A DNA stretch of 64,000 bases, taken from the NCBI GenBank assembly GCA_019038745.1, contig JAHOYV010000010.1, forward strand, positions 1 through 64,000, given 5' to 3'. Below are positions 38,178-46,267 of this stretch, in pieces. Every line of letters begins with the position of its first letter. Positions within the stretch are counted from its first letter, which is position 1. The DNA comes from Gemmatimonadales bacterium. GTDB lineage: Bacteria > Krumholzibacteriota > Krumholzibacteriia > LZORAL124-64-63. Both the position numbers and the translations under genes were made by a program. The notes under the pieces are model-generated. The model was not told the DNA's origin. It was given only the letters and a program-made list of their open reading frames with translations, and did not search any database.

Positions 38178-40244
38178 TCAGAAGCCAAGCCAACGCCAGT
38201 ACCCCAGGAACGCCCAGCCCCAAAGCACCAGGAAACTGAGTAAGAACACTACCAGCCCGTGTTTCAGAAAATCGCCCTGGGTTACAAGCTGACGACCTGT
38301 ATTTGGATCCCTGCACAGGATATATACGAGCGCGTTGGCCGGGGTTCCGATGATGAGCATGTGGGGAAAACTGGAGGAGAAAGCCACGGCAAAACCGAGG
38401 GCCCACGGGTGTATCCCCACGTTCTGTGCCATGGGCACGGCAATCGGCCCCACCGCCGAAACCGTCGCCCCGTCACTCATGATATTGGTCACCAGCCCTG
38501 TAACTAAACTGACGGCCATCGGCAGACCCATTGATCCAAGCGCACCTCCGAAGGCCGATCCGTCCACCAGGGAAACAGGAAGTACTTCGATAAATCCCCG
38601 GGCCAGGTACAAAGCGCCACCGGTTACCGCCAAGCCCTTCCCCAAAGCGCTGGCCCCCGCATAGAGAAACACAACATCCCAGTGGATCTTCGTGATCTCG
38701 TTCCACTTCATCACTCCCAAAATGTTCAGCAGAACCAGCCCCAGCAACACCGGACCCCCCATACCCAGTCGACCGTTGCCGAACATCCACAGCCCGATCA
38801 CCAACAAGGATACGCCGGCGGTTACGTATTCATCCCTGTTCATCGGCCCCAGGCGGTCACTGGCCTGGCGGGCAATACCGGCAACATTGAGGACGCTCTT
38901 TCCTATTCTCCAGCGGAAGGCAAAATAGAAATACAGCCCAATGGTCAGCGCGGCCACCGGGACGAAAGGCAACCCGTACTTCATCCATTGGAGGAAGGTT
39001 GGAGCCTCCCCGTAATCGGCCAGGATCCCGATCATGACCGCATTGCGGCCACCAGCGGCGGGAGAACCCGGCCCACCCAGGTTGGAGGAATAGCAGAGCA
39101 TCAGGGCGAACATCACAAGCAGACACCTGGGATCGGGGCCTTTGGCGGCCACCTGCCGGTACACCGTTACGAAGATGGGCATCATCAGCGCGATAAGAAT
39201 CGTCTCGCTGATGAAGGAACAAGCCATGGCGAAAAGGGGCAGAAAAATGAAAAGCAGCTGCGGGAGGTTGCGGACCGGCATCAGCAAAAGCATGGCGATC
39301 CGCCTATCCAGTCCCGTGCTCATAATCACCCGGGAAAGAACCAACACCCCAAAGATGAACACCACCGAATCCTTGGCAAAGGCCTGGGCGACCCCATCCG
39401 GGCGCATCACTCCCCCCGCGTACATGACCACGGCCACAACCAGGGCGGTGATACCCATGGGGACCGCCGAAGTAGCCCAGAACATTGCAGCGACCATGAT
39501 CAGGCCGATCATCAGGAGCGCACGGCGAGCGATGGGACGCAGGTTCTCCGATCCGGTCACATGCGATCCGGTAAGACCCGGCGGCCGGTACCGCCCAACA
39601 TAGTGCCCGGCGATGGTCTGGCCGGGTTCCATCTCCATATATTCCGAGTAGCCCCCGATGGGATCGGCGACCAGGTCCGTGGACTTGGCCCGCCCCAACA
39701 AGAGGGTCATTCCCTCGGGAATCGGCAATAACGCGGACCCGGATAGAATCACCAGGCCCAACAGGATTACAATCGGCCGAAGGTTCTGGCTGCCGAAGAA
39801 TCGACTCCACCGATCCCGGTACCTCTTGGACGGCATATCCTGCTTGGCAAGGGCGTGGACTTTTTCCCTGGCCGCCGCCCGAATCGTCAGCACAAGCTCA
39901 TCCATCGGAGTTGGCTTGGCCAGGTACCGGAACACGCCCAGCTTGCCCATTTCGGTGGCCGAATCAACCGAGCCGAACCCCGTGAGCATGATCACTTGGA
40001 TTTCGGGCCGGAAGGCCTTGATCTCCCTCAATGTCTTCGTGCCATCCATTCCCGGCATCTTCTTGTCCAGCAGGACGACTTCGATGTCACTCTCCAAACG
40101 CACCAGGCGCACCGCCTCATCACCGCCACTTGCCTGCCGTACCTGAAAGCCTCGCAAGGACAGGCGTTCGGCCAGGGGGAGCCGGAAAGAATCCTCGTCA
40201 TCGACCAGGAGGATCTTTGGAGAATAGCCCCGCTCTTCCATCAC
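38178..40244 (-). CDS. Receiver domain fused to SLC13/DASS-family permease
   Basis: 688 residues. Residues 1-130 form a complete receiver: acidic pair D15-D16, phospho-acceptor D60 (VVLLDKKMPGMDG), Thr88 in MLTGFGS and K110 (YLAKP). After a basic linker (131-150) come about 12-14 membrane segments of the divalent-anion:Na+ symporter (SLC13/DASS) type; the duplicated Na+/substrate motifs are seen as CYSSNLGGPGSPAAGGRNAV and TNIMSDGATVSAVGPI. Substrates of this family are dicarboxylates, citrate, sulphate and similar anions. Start GTG 40244 or the next ATG 40241, with AGGAG upstream, one base after the kinase stop. The arrangement predicts transport control by phosphorylation, which I have not seen described. 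Frame is unbroken, so the fusion is not a sequencing join by eye. Confidence 0.88.
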   Translation of the reverse strand: MMEERGYSPKILLVDDEDSFRLPLAERLSLRGFQVRQASGGDEAVRLVRLESDIEVVLLDKKMPGMDGTKTLREIKAFRPEIQVIMLTGFGSVDSATEMGKLGVFRYLAKPTPMDELVLTIRAAAREKVHALAKQDMPSKRYRDRWSRFFGSQNLRPIVILLGLVILSGSALLPIPEGMTLLLGRAKSTDLVADPIGGYSEYMEMEPGQTIAGHYVGRYRPPGLTGSHVTGSENLRPIARRALLMIGLIMVAAMFWATSAVPMGITALVVAVVMYAGGVMRPDGVAQAFAKDSVVFIFGVLVLSRVIMSTGLDRRIAMLLLMPVRNLPQLLFIFLPLFAMACSFISETILIALMMPIFVTVYRQVAAKGPDPRCLLVMFALMLCYSSNLGGPGSPAAGGRNAVMIGILADYGEAPTFLQWMKYGLPFVPVAALTIGLYFYFAFRWRIGKSVLNVAGIARQASDRLGPMNRDEYVTAGVSLLVIGLWMFGNGRLGMGGPVLLGLVLLNILGVMKWNEITKIHWDVVFLYAGASALGKGLAVTGGALYLARGFIEVLPVSLVDGSAFGGALGSMGLPMAVSLVTGLVTNIMSDGATVSAVGPIAVPMAQNVGIHPWALGFAVAFSSSFPHMLIIGTPANALVYILCRDPNTGRQLVTQGDFLKHGLVVFLLSFLVLWGWAFLGYWRWLGF

Positions 40245-41933
40245 TCAACTCCTGATGGGCAGATCCACCGTGAAGGTCGTCCCGTTCCCGGACGCGCTGG
40301 ACACCGCCATCCGCCCCCCCAATCCCTTTACGATCCGGTAGCTGACACTCAATCCCAGGCCGGTTCCCTTGCCCGGAGCCTTGGTTGTGAAGAAGGGCAT
40401 GAACACCTTTTCCAGCTCCTCGGCTGACAATCCGGGGCCGGTATCGATCACATCCAGCGTGAATCGATCATCGTTCAATCGTGTCCTGATCGTGATTTTT
40501 CCCGGTGTGGAAACCGCCTCCGCCGCGTTCTTGAGCAGGTTGAAGAGCACCTGCCGCAATTGACCCGGGTCGGTGAAGATGAAACCCAACTTCGGGTCGT
40601 ATTCTTTTTCGATCCGGATGTCATCCACATGCAGTTCAGGTCCGAGGATCCCGGCCGCCACGTCGTCGATCAGGACGTGAAGGTCACGCTCCACGAGACG
40701 GACTTCCTCCTGCCGCACAAAACCCAGAAGATTCCGCGTGATGTCCGTACACCGGAACACGGCCTTTTCGATGGCATCGAGATGCTCCCGCAATTGGCTC
40801 GGAGTCGGGGTACGACCGAAAGCAGGGTCCAGAAGATCCTTCACCAGACCAGCCTTCTCTGAAACAACCGCCAGAGGATTGTTGATCTCGTGGGCAACCC
40901 CCGCGGCCAGCTCACCGACCGAAGCCAATTTGGACGCCTGCATCAGTTGCCGGGAGAACTCCCGTTCCTTGTTCAACGCCGCGTATTGTTCGCGGGCCAC
41001 CCATCTCGCCTGCAGGATTATCACCCATCCGCCCAGCAGACAGAAAAGCGCAGCGAAGAGCCAGATATTGGTGATGATGTCGGAGAATTGTCGTCCCCCA
41101 CCGACCAATCCGCCCTGCCCTCCGGTGGCGTCGACAGCCACCAGGGCCCAGGGCACGGAGCTCAGCCAAGCCCAGGAATAGACGGTGTCGCCACTTTCAC
41201 CGGAAAAGGTTCCGACCCCTGTCCGCTCCGACCCGGGAGCCGGAATTTTCCCCATCGTTGAAAACCCGGGCACCGAAGAGGATGACACTTGTACCTTGCC
41301 GAACCGATCCACGATGGCCGCATGCACCTCACCCGCCCCTTCCAACGAAGCCATGTGGGCCCGAATCTTGTCCGGGTTAAGAACCGCCCGCAGGATTCTC
41401 GTCCCACCGCCCGCCTCCAACTTCAACGCCATTGTAAAATGCGGCTGCCCGCGAAAACCCAGGTAGACATCGGTGATGATGTGGGAAACACCACCGGTTT
41501 TCAGACGGATAAACCATTCCTGACCCGCGTAGACTTCCTTTTCCAGATAGGAATGGGGCCCGGAATAACCAAGGACCCGCCCCATCCCATCCAGGACCGA
41601 GAGATCAACAAATGCTTCACTCGCCCGGCACAGCTGTTCATGCCGAATCTCCAGATCGGAGACATCAGGATCCCGCCACAGACCCGGATCGTCGGCCAGA
41701 TTCGTCAGATTCAGCAAGCGGTCACCGAGGAACATATCCAACATCGAAGCCTGATGTTCGGCCAGGGACATCAGGTGCCGATCGCGTGTATCACGTACTA
41801 TCAGACGGTACTGGAGATGGAAGAACAACGTGAGCAGCAAGAGGGGAATGAAGTAGAGGAATATCAGACGCACCAGGGCATGCCGCAGCAGGACTCTATA
41901 CAGGGACTGGCGGCTGTCATTTGGCCGATTCAT
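40245..41933 (-). CDS. Membrane sensor histidine kinase with periplasmic dCache-like domain
   Basis: 562 residues. TM1 about 20-41, a periplasmic region about 45-285 with double-Cache features (GQEWFIRLKTGGVSHIITDVYLGF and later GDTVYSWAWLSSVPWALVAV), TM2 about 286-308, HisKA with H348 (GVAHEINNPLAVV) and HATPase with NLLKNAAEAV, DTGPGL and GKGTGLGL. dCache kinases commonly bind carboxylates or amino acids, which fits the anion-type permease of the next gene. It has no receiver of its own; the receivers of the two following genes are the probable targets. It is the first gene of the cluster, ending one base before the permease fusion. Confidence 0.92.
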   Translation of the reverse strand: MNRPNDSRQSLYRVLLRHALVRLIFLYFIPLLLLTLFFHLQYRLIVRDTRDRHLMSLAEHQASMLDMFLGDRLLNLTNLADDPGLWRDPDVSDLEIRHEQLCRASEAFVDLSVLDGMGRVLGYSGPHSYLEKEVYAGQEWFIRLKTGGVSHIITDVYLGFRGQPHFTMALKLEAGGGTRILRAVLNPDKIRAHMASLEGAGEVHAAIVDRFGKVQVSSSSVPGFSTMGKIPAPGSERTGVGTFSGESGDTVYSWAWLSSVPWALVAVDATGGQGGLVGGGRQFSDIITNIWLFAALFCLLGGWVIILQARWVAREQYAALNKEREFSRQLMQASKLASVGELAAGVAHEINNPLAVVSEKAGLVKDLLDPAFGRTPTPSQLREHLDAIEKAVFRCTDITRNLLGFVRQEEVRLVERDLHVLIDDVAAGILGPELHVDDIRIEKEYDPKLGFIFTDPGQLRQVLFNLLKNAAEAVSTPGKITIRTRLNDDRFTLDVIDTGPGLSAEELEKVFMPFFTTKAPGKGTGLGLSVSYRIVKGLGGRMAVSSASGNGTTFTVDLPIRS

Positions 41934-42011
41934 CCGGGCCGTCCTTTCCTCTGACCAGGATTATTATATTACATGGCTAGGGAAAACGTGCGAGAATTCT
42001 TAGCTCACACA

Positions 42012-42332
42012 TTACTTCGGATGTTCCTTCGCTGTGCCGCCTATAACTCCGATAATCCATCTTCCACAGACATCGTGTCGGCCAGCTCGTCGGCCCCAGG
42101 CAGGTCTATAGTCAATTTCAGCACTCGAATCCGGGCAAGCGACCGGAGTGGTAGCGAAAGAAATCGAAGTCTCATCTACAAAACTCGGATTTCCCACCAT
42201 TGGGCAGGATGCCGAATCCGAGCAACCGGAGCAGACCTTACCCTGGCGCACCGATCGCCAGGCCGATCTTGCGCTCCAAACCGCTGCTACGGCTACCACG
42301 ATGATCACCACGATGGTCTCCCAACCAGGCAT
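42012..42332 (-). CDS. FeoB-associated Cys-rich membrane protein
   Basis: 106 residues starting at ATG 42332, which shares its A with the feoB stop (TGATG). A single membrane helix (about 6-20, TIVVIIVVAVAAVW) is followed by a basic GK-type stretch and the CSGCSDSASC cluster (C34, C37, C43), the hallmark of FeoB-associated proteins found at the end of feo operons. Two further cysteines are at C66 and C89. The known family is about 50-70 residues, so a C-terminal extension of some 40 residues is unusual. A supporting or metal-relaying role for FeoB is inferred from context. Confidence 0.8.
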   Translation of the reverse strand: MPGWETIVVIIVVAVAAVWSARSAWRSVRQGKVCSGCSDSASCPMVGNPSFVDETSISFATTPVACPDSSAEIDYRPAWGRRAGRHDVCGRWIIGVIGGTAKEHPK

Positions 42333-44557
42333 CAGGTCGCACCTCCCGACAATACGCCAAGCCCAAGCAGCAACCCCGCCTGGTGCACGCCGAAGGTCAC
42401 GATCCAGGCCAACACGGTCAGTCCCCAACTCTGGGCGATGGCCCACCAAATGGAACCGGCCTCCTGCCGAGTTATGGCGAAGGTGGCAATGCACGGGGTG
42501 GAGATCAGGGCAAACAACATTATGCACAAGCCCACCAGCGGCGAGTATAGCCGGCGTAACTGTGACCGAAGATCCTCGGAAGCCTCATCGGCCTCCTCGA
42601 CGGCGAACACGATGCCGAGTTGGGCTACGAACACTTCCTTGGCGGCGATGGCCCCCAGCAGAGCGGTGGCGATCCGCCAGTCGAAGCCCAGCGGCTCGAG
42701 TACGGGCTCCAGCAAACGCCCAGCCCGGCCAGCCACCGAGTAGGAAAGTTCCACGGATTGCCGCAATCCTTCATCCTGGATAGCGGAAAAAACCAACGGG
42801 TCTGTTTGGGTGTCATCGGTGACGGTTTCAGCAGCAGCCAATACTTCCACACTCACCGGATAGTCGGCCGGAGGCTTGGGAAAAAAGGTCAAAAACCAGA
42901 GAATCACCGCTGCGCCCAGAATCACCGTACCGGCTTTCTGCACGTACAGCCAGGCCCGCGTCCACATCTGCACCAAGAGGTTCTGTGGCGTTGGCATTCG
43001 ATAGGGCGGTAACTCCATCAACAGGGGCGTGGTCTCCCCGCGGAACACGGTCGCCCGCAAAAGGCGGGCTAGAACCAGGGCCAGCACAATCCCCGCCACG
43101 TATACGCTCCACAAAACCGGGCCTTGCCATTGTACAGGGAAAAAAGCGGGGATCATCAACGCGTAGATGGGCAGTCTCGCTCCGCAGCTCATCAACGGGA
43201 GCACCATCATTGTTATCAGCCGGTCACGCCGGGTCTCCAGCGTGCGTGTGGCCATGATCGCGGGCACCGTACAGCCAAAGCCGATCAAAAGCGGGATGAA
43301 ACTCTTGCCGTGCAGGCCCACCTTGCTCATGAATCGGTCCATGACAATCGCCGCTCGAGCCATGTATCCGGTGCCCTCCAGGACCGCTATGGCCAGAAAG
43401 AGCAGAACGATGTTGGGCAGGAAAATCATCACTCCACCCACGCCGCCGATGACCCCGTCGACGAGAAGAGACTTGAGAGGGCTAACGGCGCCGACAGGCC
43501 AGAAGCCCGCTATCGTGCGTCCCATCCAGTCGAAGCCCGACTCGATCAGGTACATCAGCGGATTACCCAGAGTGAAAGTGGCGGTAAAGACCACGAACAT
43601 CATTAACAGAAAAATGGGCACGCCCCAAACCGAATGCAGCACCACCCGATCCACGCGATCCGTGCGGGTTTGTCCCGTCCGCGGTGTCAGGCGGCAGGCA
43701 AGTTCCATCAGTTCTTCGATGAACTTGTAGCGCATGGCCGGCATCAGGGTATCCGAGGCTTCTTTGGCCTCGTCTGCGAAACGGGCAGCCACGGCCGCGA
43801 CCGCCGATCGGGTTTCAGGATCGGTGATCTCCTTGATCGCCTCGGGGTCTTCCTCCAGTAGTTTAACGGCCAGCCAGCGACAGTGTGAACTTTCAGGGAG
43901 ATAATCGATTATCTCCTTGATGAACCCCTCGGCCTGATCGCCGAAACCGACCAGCGCCCCGTCTCCACCGGTCTCCACACCAGCCAGCGAAACCACACCG
44001 GGCCCTGACTGACGGCAAACCCCTGCGGGTCGGGGAAGATCAGCCTGTTGAACAGCAATCTTCGCGATCGTCTCAATCAATTCCTCGGTTCCCTGATTCC
44101 GATGACCCACCGCGGCCACCACCGGCGCGCCCAGACGATCCGCCAGTTGGGCCAAATCAATGGTCAGACCCTTCTCCCGGGCCGTGTCGCTCATATTCAA
44201 AACAACGATCAGGGGCAGGCCCAGCTCCAACAGTTCGGTGGTTAAATAGAGATTTCGCTCAAGGTTGGCCGCGTCCACCACGTTGATCACCATGTCTGGT
44301 GATTCATGCAGCAGATAATCCCTGGCGACCAGTTCCTCCTCCGAAAAGGCAGTCAGACTGTAGGTCCCGGGCAAATCGATGACCCGCAGGTCCAGGCCTC
44401 CCCGCCGGAGAGTGCCTTCCATGCACTCGACCGTAACGCCGGAATAGTTGCCGACTCTCTGCCTGGCCCCGGTCAGGTTGTTGAAGATAGTGGTCTTGCC
44501 GGCGTTTGGATTGCCTGCTACAGCCACCTTCAGGGTTTTGGATTTTATTTTCGTCAC
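42332..44557 (-). CDS. feoB: Ferrous iron transporter FeoB
   Basis: 741 residues. N-terminal G domain with P-loop GNPNAGKTT (residues 15-23), G2 region GNYSGVTVE, G3 DLPGTYSL and G4 NMSD. It is followed by a helical GDI-like segment and about ten membrane segments with two Gate-type cores (GVMIFLPNIVLLFLAIAVLEGTGYMAR, GCTVPAIMATR, LPLMSCGARLPIY and LSCGA-like cysteine motif C-G-A). It imports Fe2+ from the periplasm, controlled by GTP. GTG 44557 is the start. It is separated from feoA by a strong terminator hairpin but clearly belongs to the same iron operon, with the FeoB-associated protein overlapping its end. Confidence 0.97.
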   Translation of the reverse strand: MTKIKSKTLKVAVAGNPNAGKTTIFNNLTGARQRVGNYSGVTVECMEGTLRRGGLDLRVIDLPGTYSLTAFSEEELVARDYLLHESPDMVINVVDAANLERNLYLTTELLELGLPLIVVLNMSDTAREKGLTIDLAQLADRLGAPVVAAVGHRNQGTEELIETIAKIAVQQADLPRPAGVCRQSGPGVVSLAGVETGGDGALVGFGDQAEGFIKEIIDYLPESSHCRWLAVKLLEEDPEAIKEITDPETRSAVAAVAARFADEAKEASDTLMPAMRYKFIEELMELACRLTPRTGQTRTDRVDRVVLHSVWGVPIFLLMMFVVFTATFTLGNPLMYLIESGFDWMGRTIAGFWPVGAVSPLKSLLVDGVIGGVGGVMIFLPNIVLLFLAIAVLEGTGYMARAAIVMDRFMSKVGLHGKSFIPLLIGFGCTVPAIMATRTLETRRDRLITMMVLPLMSCGARLPIYALMIPAFFPVQWQGPVLWSVYVAGIVLALVLARLLRATVFRGETTPLLMELPPYRMPTPQNLLVQMWTRAWLYVQKAGTVILGAAVILWFLTFFPKPPADYPVSVEVLAAAETVTDDTQTDPLVFSAIQDEGLRQSVELSYSVAGRAGRLLEPVLEPLGFDWRIATALLGAIAAKEVFVAQLGIVFAVEEADEASEDLRSQLRRLYSPLVGLCIMLFALISTPCIATFAITRQEAGSIWWAIAQSWGLTVLAWIVTFGVHQAGLLLGLGVLSGGAT

Positions 44558-44579
44558 AACAAAAACCTGTCGTAAAAAA

Positions 44580-44611
44580 CAGCGGGCCGAATCCCTGGAT
44601 CCGGCCCGCTG
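44580..44611 (-). terminator. Intrinsic terminator between feoA and feoB
   Basis: Minus-strand hairpin with 10-bp perfect arms (44602-44611 and 44580-44589) followed by TTTTTTACG (44571-44579 region). Located 11 bp after feoA stop and 23 bp before feoB. It should reduce or condition feoB expression relative to the regulator and feoA. Confidence 0.75.
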
Positions 44612-44621
44612 TTAGGGTTTC

Positions 44622-44837
44622 CTATTCCACCTCGATACGAGAGGCCATGCCCCGTCCGATAACGATGCGACTACCGCGAACTCCAACGATAAACGGTCCA
44701 CGGCCCGAGTTCTGGATCACTTCCAGGGGCGTGCCCGGTAAAAGGCCCAGGGCAGCTAGCCGACCGCGAAGCTGCCGCCCTCCGCTGATTGAAAGCAAGG
44801 TGGCTCGACCACCCTCTAAAACCTTTGACAACGGCAT
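44622..44837 (-). CDS. feoA: Ferrous iron transport protein FeoA
   Basis: 71 residues of the SH3-like FeoA family (LSKVLEGGRATLLSI, RLAALGLLPGTPLEVI, GRGPFIVGVRGSRIVIGRGMA). FeoA is a small cytoplasmic partner that helps FeoB. The start is ATG 44837, three bases after the regulator's stop at 44840-44842; GGAAGG precedes it. A TTG two codons upstream would overlap the regulator stop and is less likely. Confidence 0.95.
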   Translation of the reverse strand: MPLSKVLEGGRATLLSISGGRQLRGRLAALGLLPGTPLEVIQNSGRGPFIVGVRGSRIVIGRGMASRIEVE

Positions 44838-44839
44838 GT

Positions 44840-45370
44840 TCAACCTTCCACTCCGGCATCGAAATTACCGGTGCGTTCGTGCGGACAATTTTCCCTTTGG
44901 CAGGATTCCACAGAGTCCTTGTCGGCACCCTGTGCACAGTAGAATCCCAACTCGTCATCCCAGCGCACCCCGTTCAAAGGGCACGTCTCAAAATAATTCA
45001 CAAACTGCACCAGTCGCTCCAGGATTGAACCGCTGATGGCATGCTCCATCCGGCAGGCCCCCTCGTCGGCCTCATCCTCCGGCAGCCCCAGCACCTTGGT
45101 CAGGAACTCACGCAAAATCTCATGACGCCGCACAACGTCCCGGGCTATCTGCAGTCCCGAATCGGTCAGGGTAATCAGATCGTACGGAACATAGTTGACG
45201 AGTTTTTTTTCGGACAATAAACGCAATGCCTGCGTTACCGAGGAGTTGTTTACTCCCATGCGCAGGACGATATCCTTGGCCCGCGCGGCACCTTTGGCGT
45301 CGACGGTGTGAAAGATGGCCTCCAGGTAATCTTCCAGACTGGCACTGACTCGAATCTTCTTGGATTGCAC
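44840..45370 (-). CDS. DtxR/IdeR-type iron-dependent repressor
   Basis: 176 residues. Winged-helix N-terminus (ARAKDIVLRMGVNNSSVTQALRLLSEKKLVNY). Metal-site residues fit the iron-type DtxR rather than the manganese-type MntR: H83 (VRRHEIL), then C106, E109 and H110 in ACRMEHAIS, equivalent to Cys102, Glu105 and His106 of DtxR. The C-terminal part is Cys-rich (C130, C145, C157, C162, in a C-x14-C-x11-C-x4-C arrangement) and does not resemble the SH3 domain of DtxR, suggesting another metal or redox site. GTG 45370 start with GGAGGTGA eight bases upstream. First gene of the feo operon, so it most likely represses itself and feoAB with Fe2+ as co-repressor. Confidence 0.88.
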   Translation of the reverse strand: MQSKKIRVSASLEDYLEAIFHTVDAKGAARAKDIVLRMGVNNSSVTQALRLLSEKKLVNYVPYDLITLTDSGLQIARDVVRRHEILREFLTKVLGLPEDEADEGACRMEHAISGSILERLVQFVNYFETCPLNGVRWDDELGFYCAQGADKDSVESCQRENCPHERTGNFDAGVEG

Positions 45371-45404
45371 CTATCTCACCTCCATTTCTTTCGCTTGACG
45401 CAAT

Positions 45405-45433
45405 CTTTTAGTTGCAACAAATATTAAACGCAA
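45405..45433 (-). promoter_or_regulatory. Predicted promoter of the dtxR-feoAB operon
   Basis: Minus strand: -35 TTGCGT (45428-45433), 17-nt spacer and a -10-like TAAAAG (45405-45410). The palindrome at 45408-45421 overlaps the spacer and the -10. Confidence 0.45.
45408..45421. promoter_or_regulatory. Palindromic candidate operator upstream of dtxR
   Basis: Imperfect 14-bp palindrome (TTAGTTGCAACAAA; one mismatched pair) placed over the predicted promoter. It does not match the classical TTAGGTTAGGCTAACCTAA-type box closely, so the regulator's site is a guess from position. Confidence 0.4.
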
Positions 45434-45601
45434 TAATCGACTCTGTCCAGTGATTTATTAGTGTTTTTTGATGAATTTGATCATCCGGGTGCACTCAGTG
45501 GGAACTAAAGCCGGACCTCCGTCCTATCAAAACCCGGATATTCGGCTCTCCCAGGCAAGCGCTGTTGGGAAAAACCCCGTTTATTTGAAGAAGGAGTAAA
45601 A

Positions 45602-46204
45602 ATGCCCGGAGGAATTTTATTGTACAAGATTCTGGTGATAGCCACCCTGGTGGTGGGAATCCTCGCCCTGTATTCCAACCTGGGTCCCAGAGCGCTCGGA
45701 CAAACCAGCGGTCATTCGCGACCGGCACAGGGACAATCGCGAACCCTGGCCAGAAAGGGGGATGGGAGGGTGAAGAAAACCGAATCTGAATGGCGGGACC
45801 AACTCACTCCCGAGCAGTACCAGGTTGCCCGCTGCAGCGCCACTGAAAAACCCTTCACGGGAAAGTTCAACGACCACCAGGAGAACGGCGTGTATCATTG
45901 TGTAGCCTGTGGCAACCCGCTTTTCTCCTCCGAGGCGAAATACGATTCAGGGAGCGGGTGGCCCAGCTATTTTCAGACCCTTTCGGGTAACGCCGTCTCC
46001 GAGTTGAAGGACATCAGCCTGGGGACGGTCCGGACCGAAGTGATTTGCAACAGGTGCGAATCCCATTTGGGCCACGTATTCCCGGATGGGCCGCGGCCAA
46101 CGGGGCAACGCTATTGCATTAACTCTGCAGCCCTGGGGTTCACCGGCGCGCAGGATGATTCCACTTCGGCCGGCCTTGACGAAAATCAACAGCCCGAAAA
46201 ATGA
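45602..46204 (+). CDS. msrB: Peptide-methionine (R)-S-oxide reductase MsrB, membrane-anchored
   Basis: 200 residues. An N-terminal hydrophobic segment (about 6-24, LYKILVIATLVVGILAL) is a signal anchor. The MsrB domain follows with zinc cysteines C100/C103 and C149/C152, catalytic C172 in RYCINSAAL, GSGWPSY, and GHVFPDGP. C78 in VARCSATEK is a possible resolving cysteine. It repairs (R)-methionine sulphoxide with thioredoxin-like donors, here on the periplasmic side. AAGGAG precedes ATG 45602. It is divergent from the dtxR-feo operon and is followed after 63 bp by an unknown envelope gene. Confidence 0.93.
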   Translation: MPGGILLYKILVIATLVVGILALYSNLGPRALGQTSGHSRPAQGQSRTLARKGDGRVKKTESEWRDQLTPEQYQVARCSATEKPFTGKFNDHQENGVYHCVACGNPLFSSEAKYDSGSGWPSYFQTLSGNAVSELKDISLGTVRTEVICNRCESHLGHVFPDGPRPTGQRYCINSAALGFTGAQDDSTSAGLDENQQPEK

Positions 46205-46267
46205 AAAGCCCTTTGGTCATCCTGCAGGGCCCTCCTATAATTCCGGACACGACGACCGGTTTTCCCC

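Noticed and set aside
42148-42783. Plus-strand open frames opposite to the feoB end
   Set aside because: Antisense to feoB and its associated gene; low-complexity Arg/Pro-rich composition typical of shadow frames.
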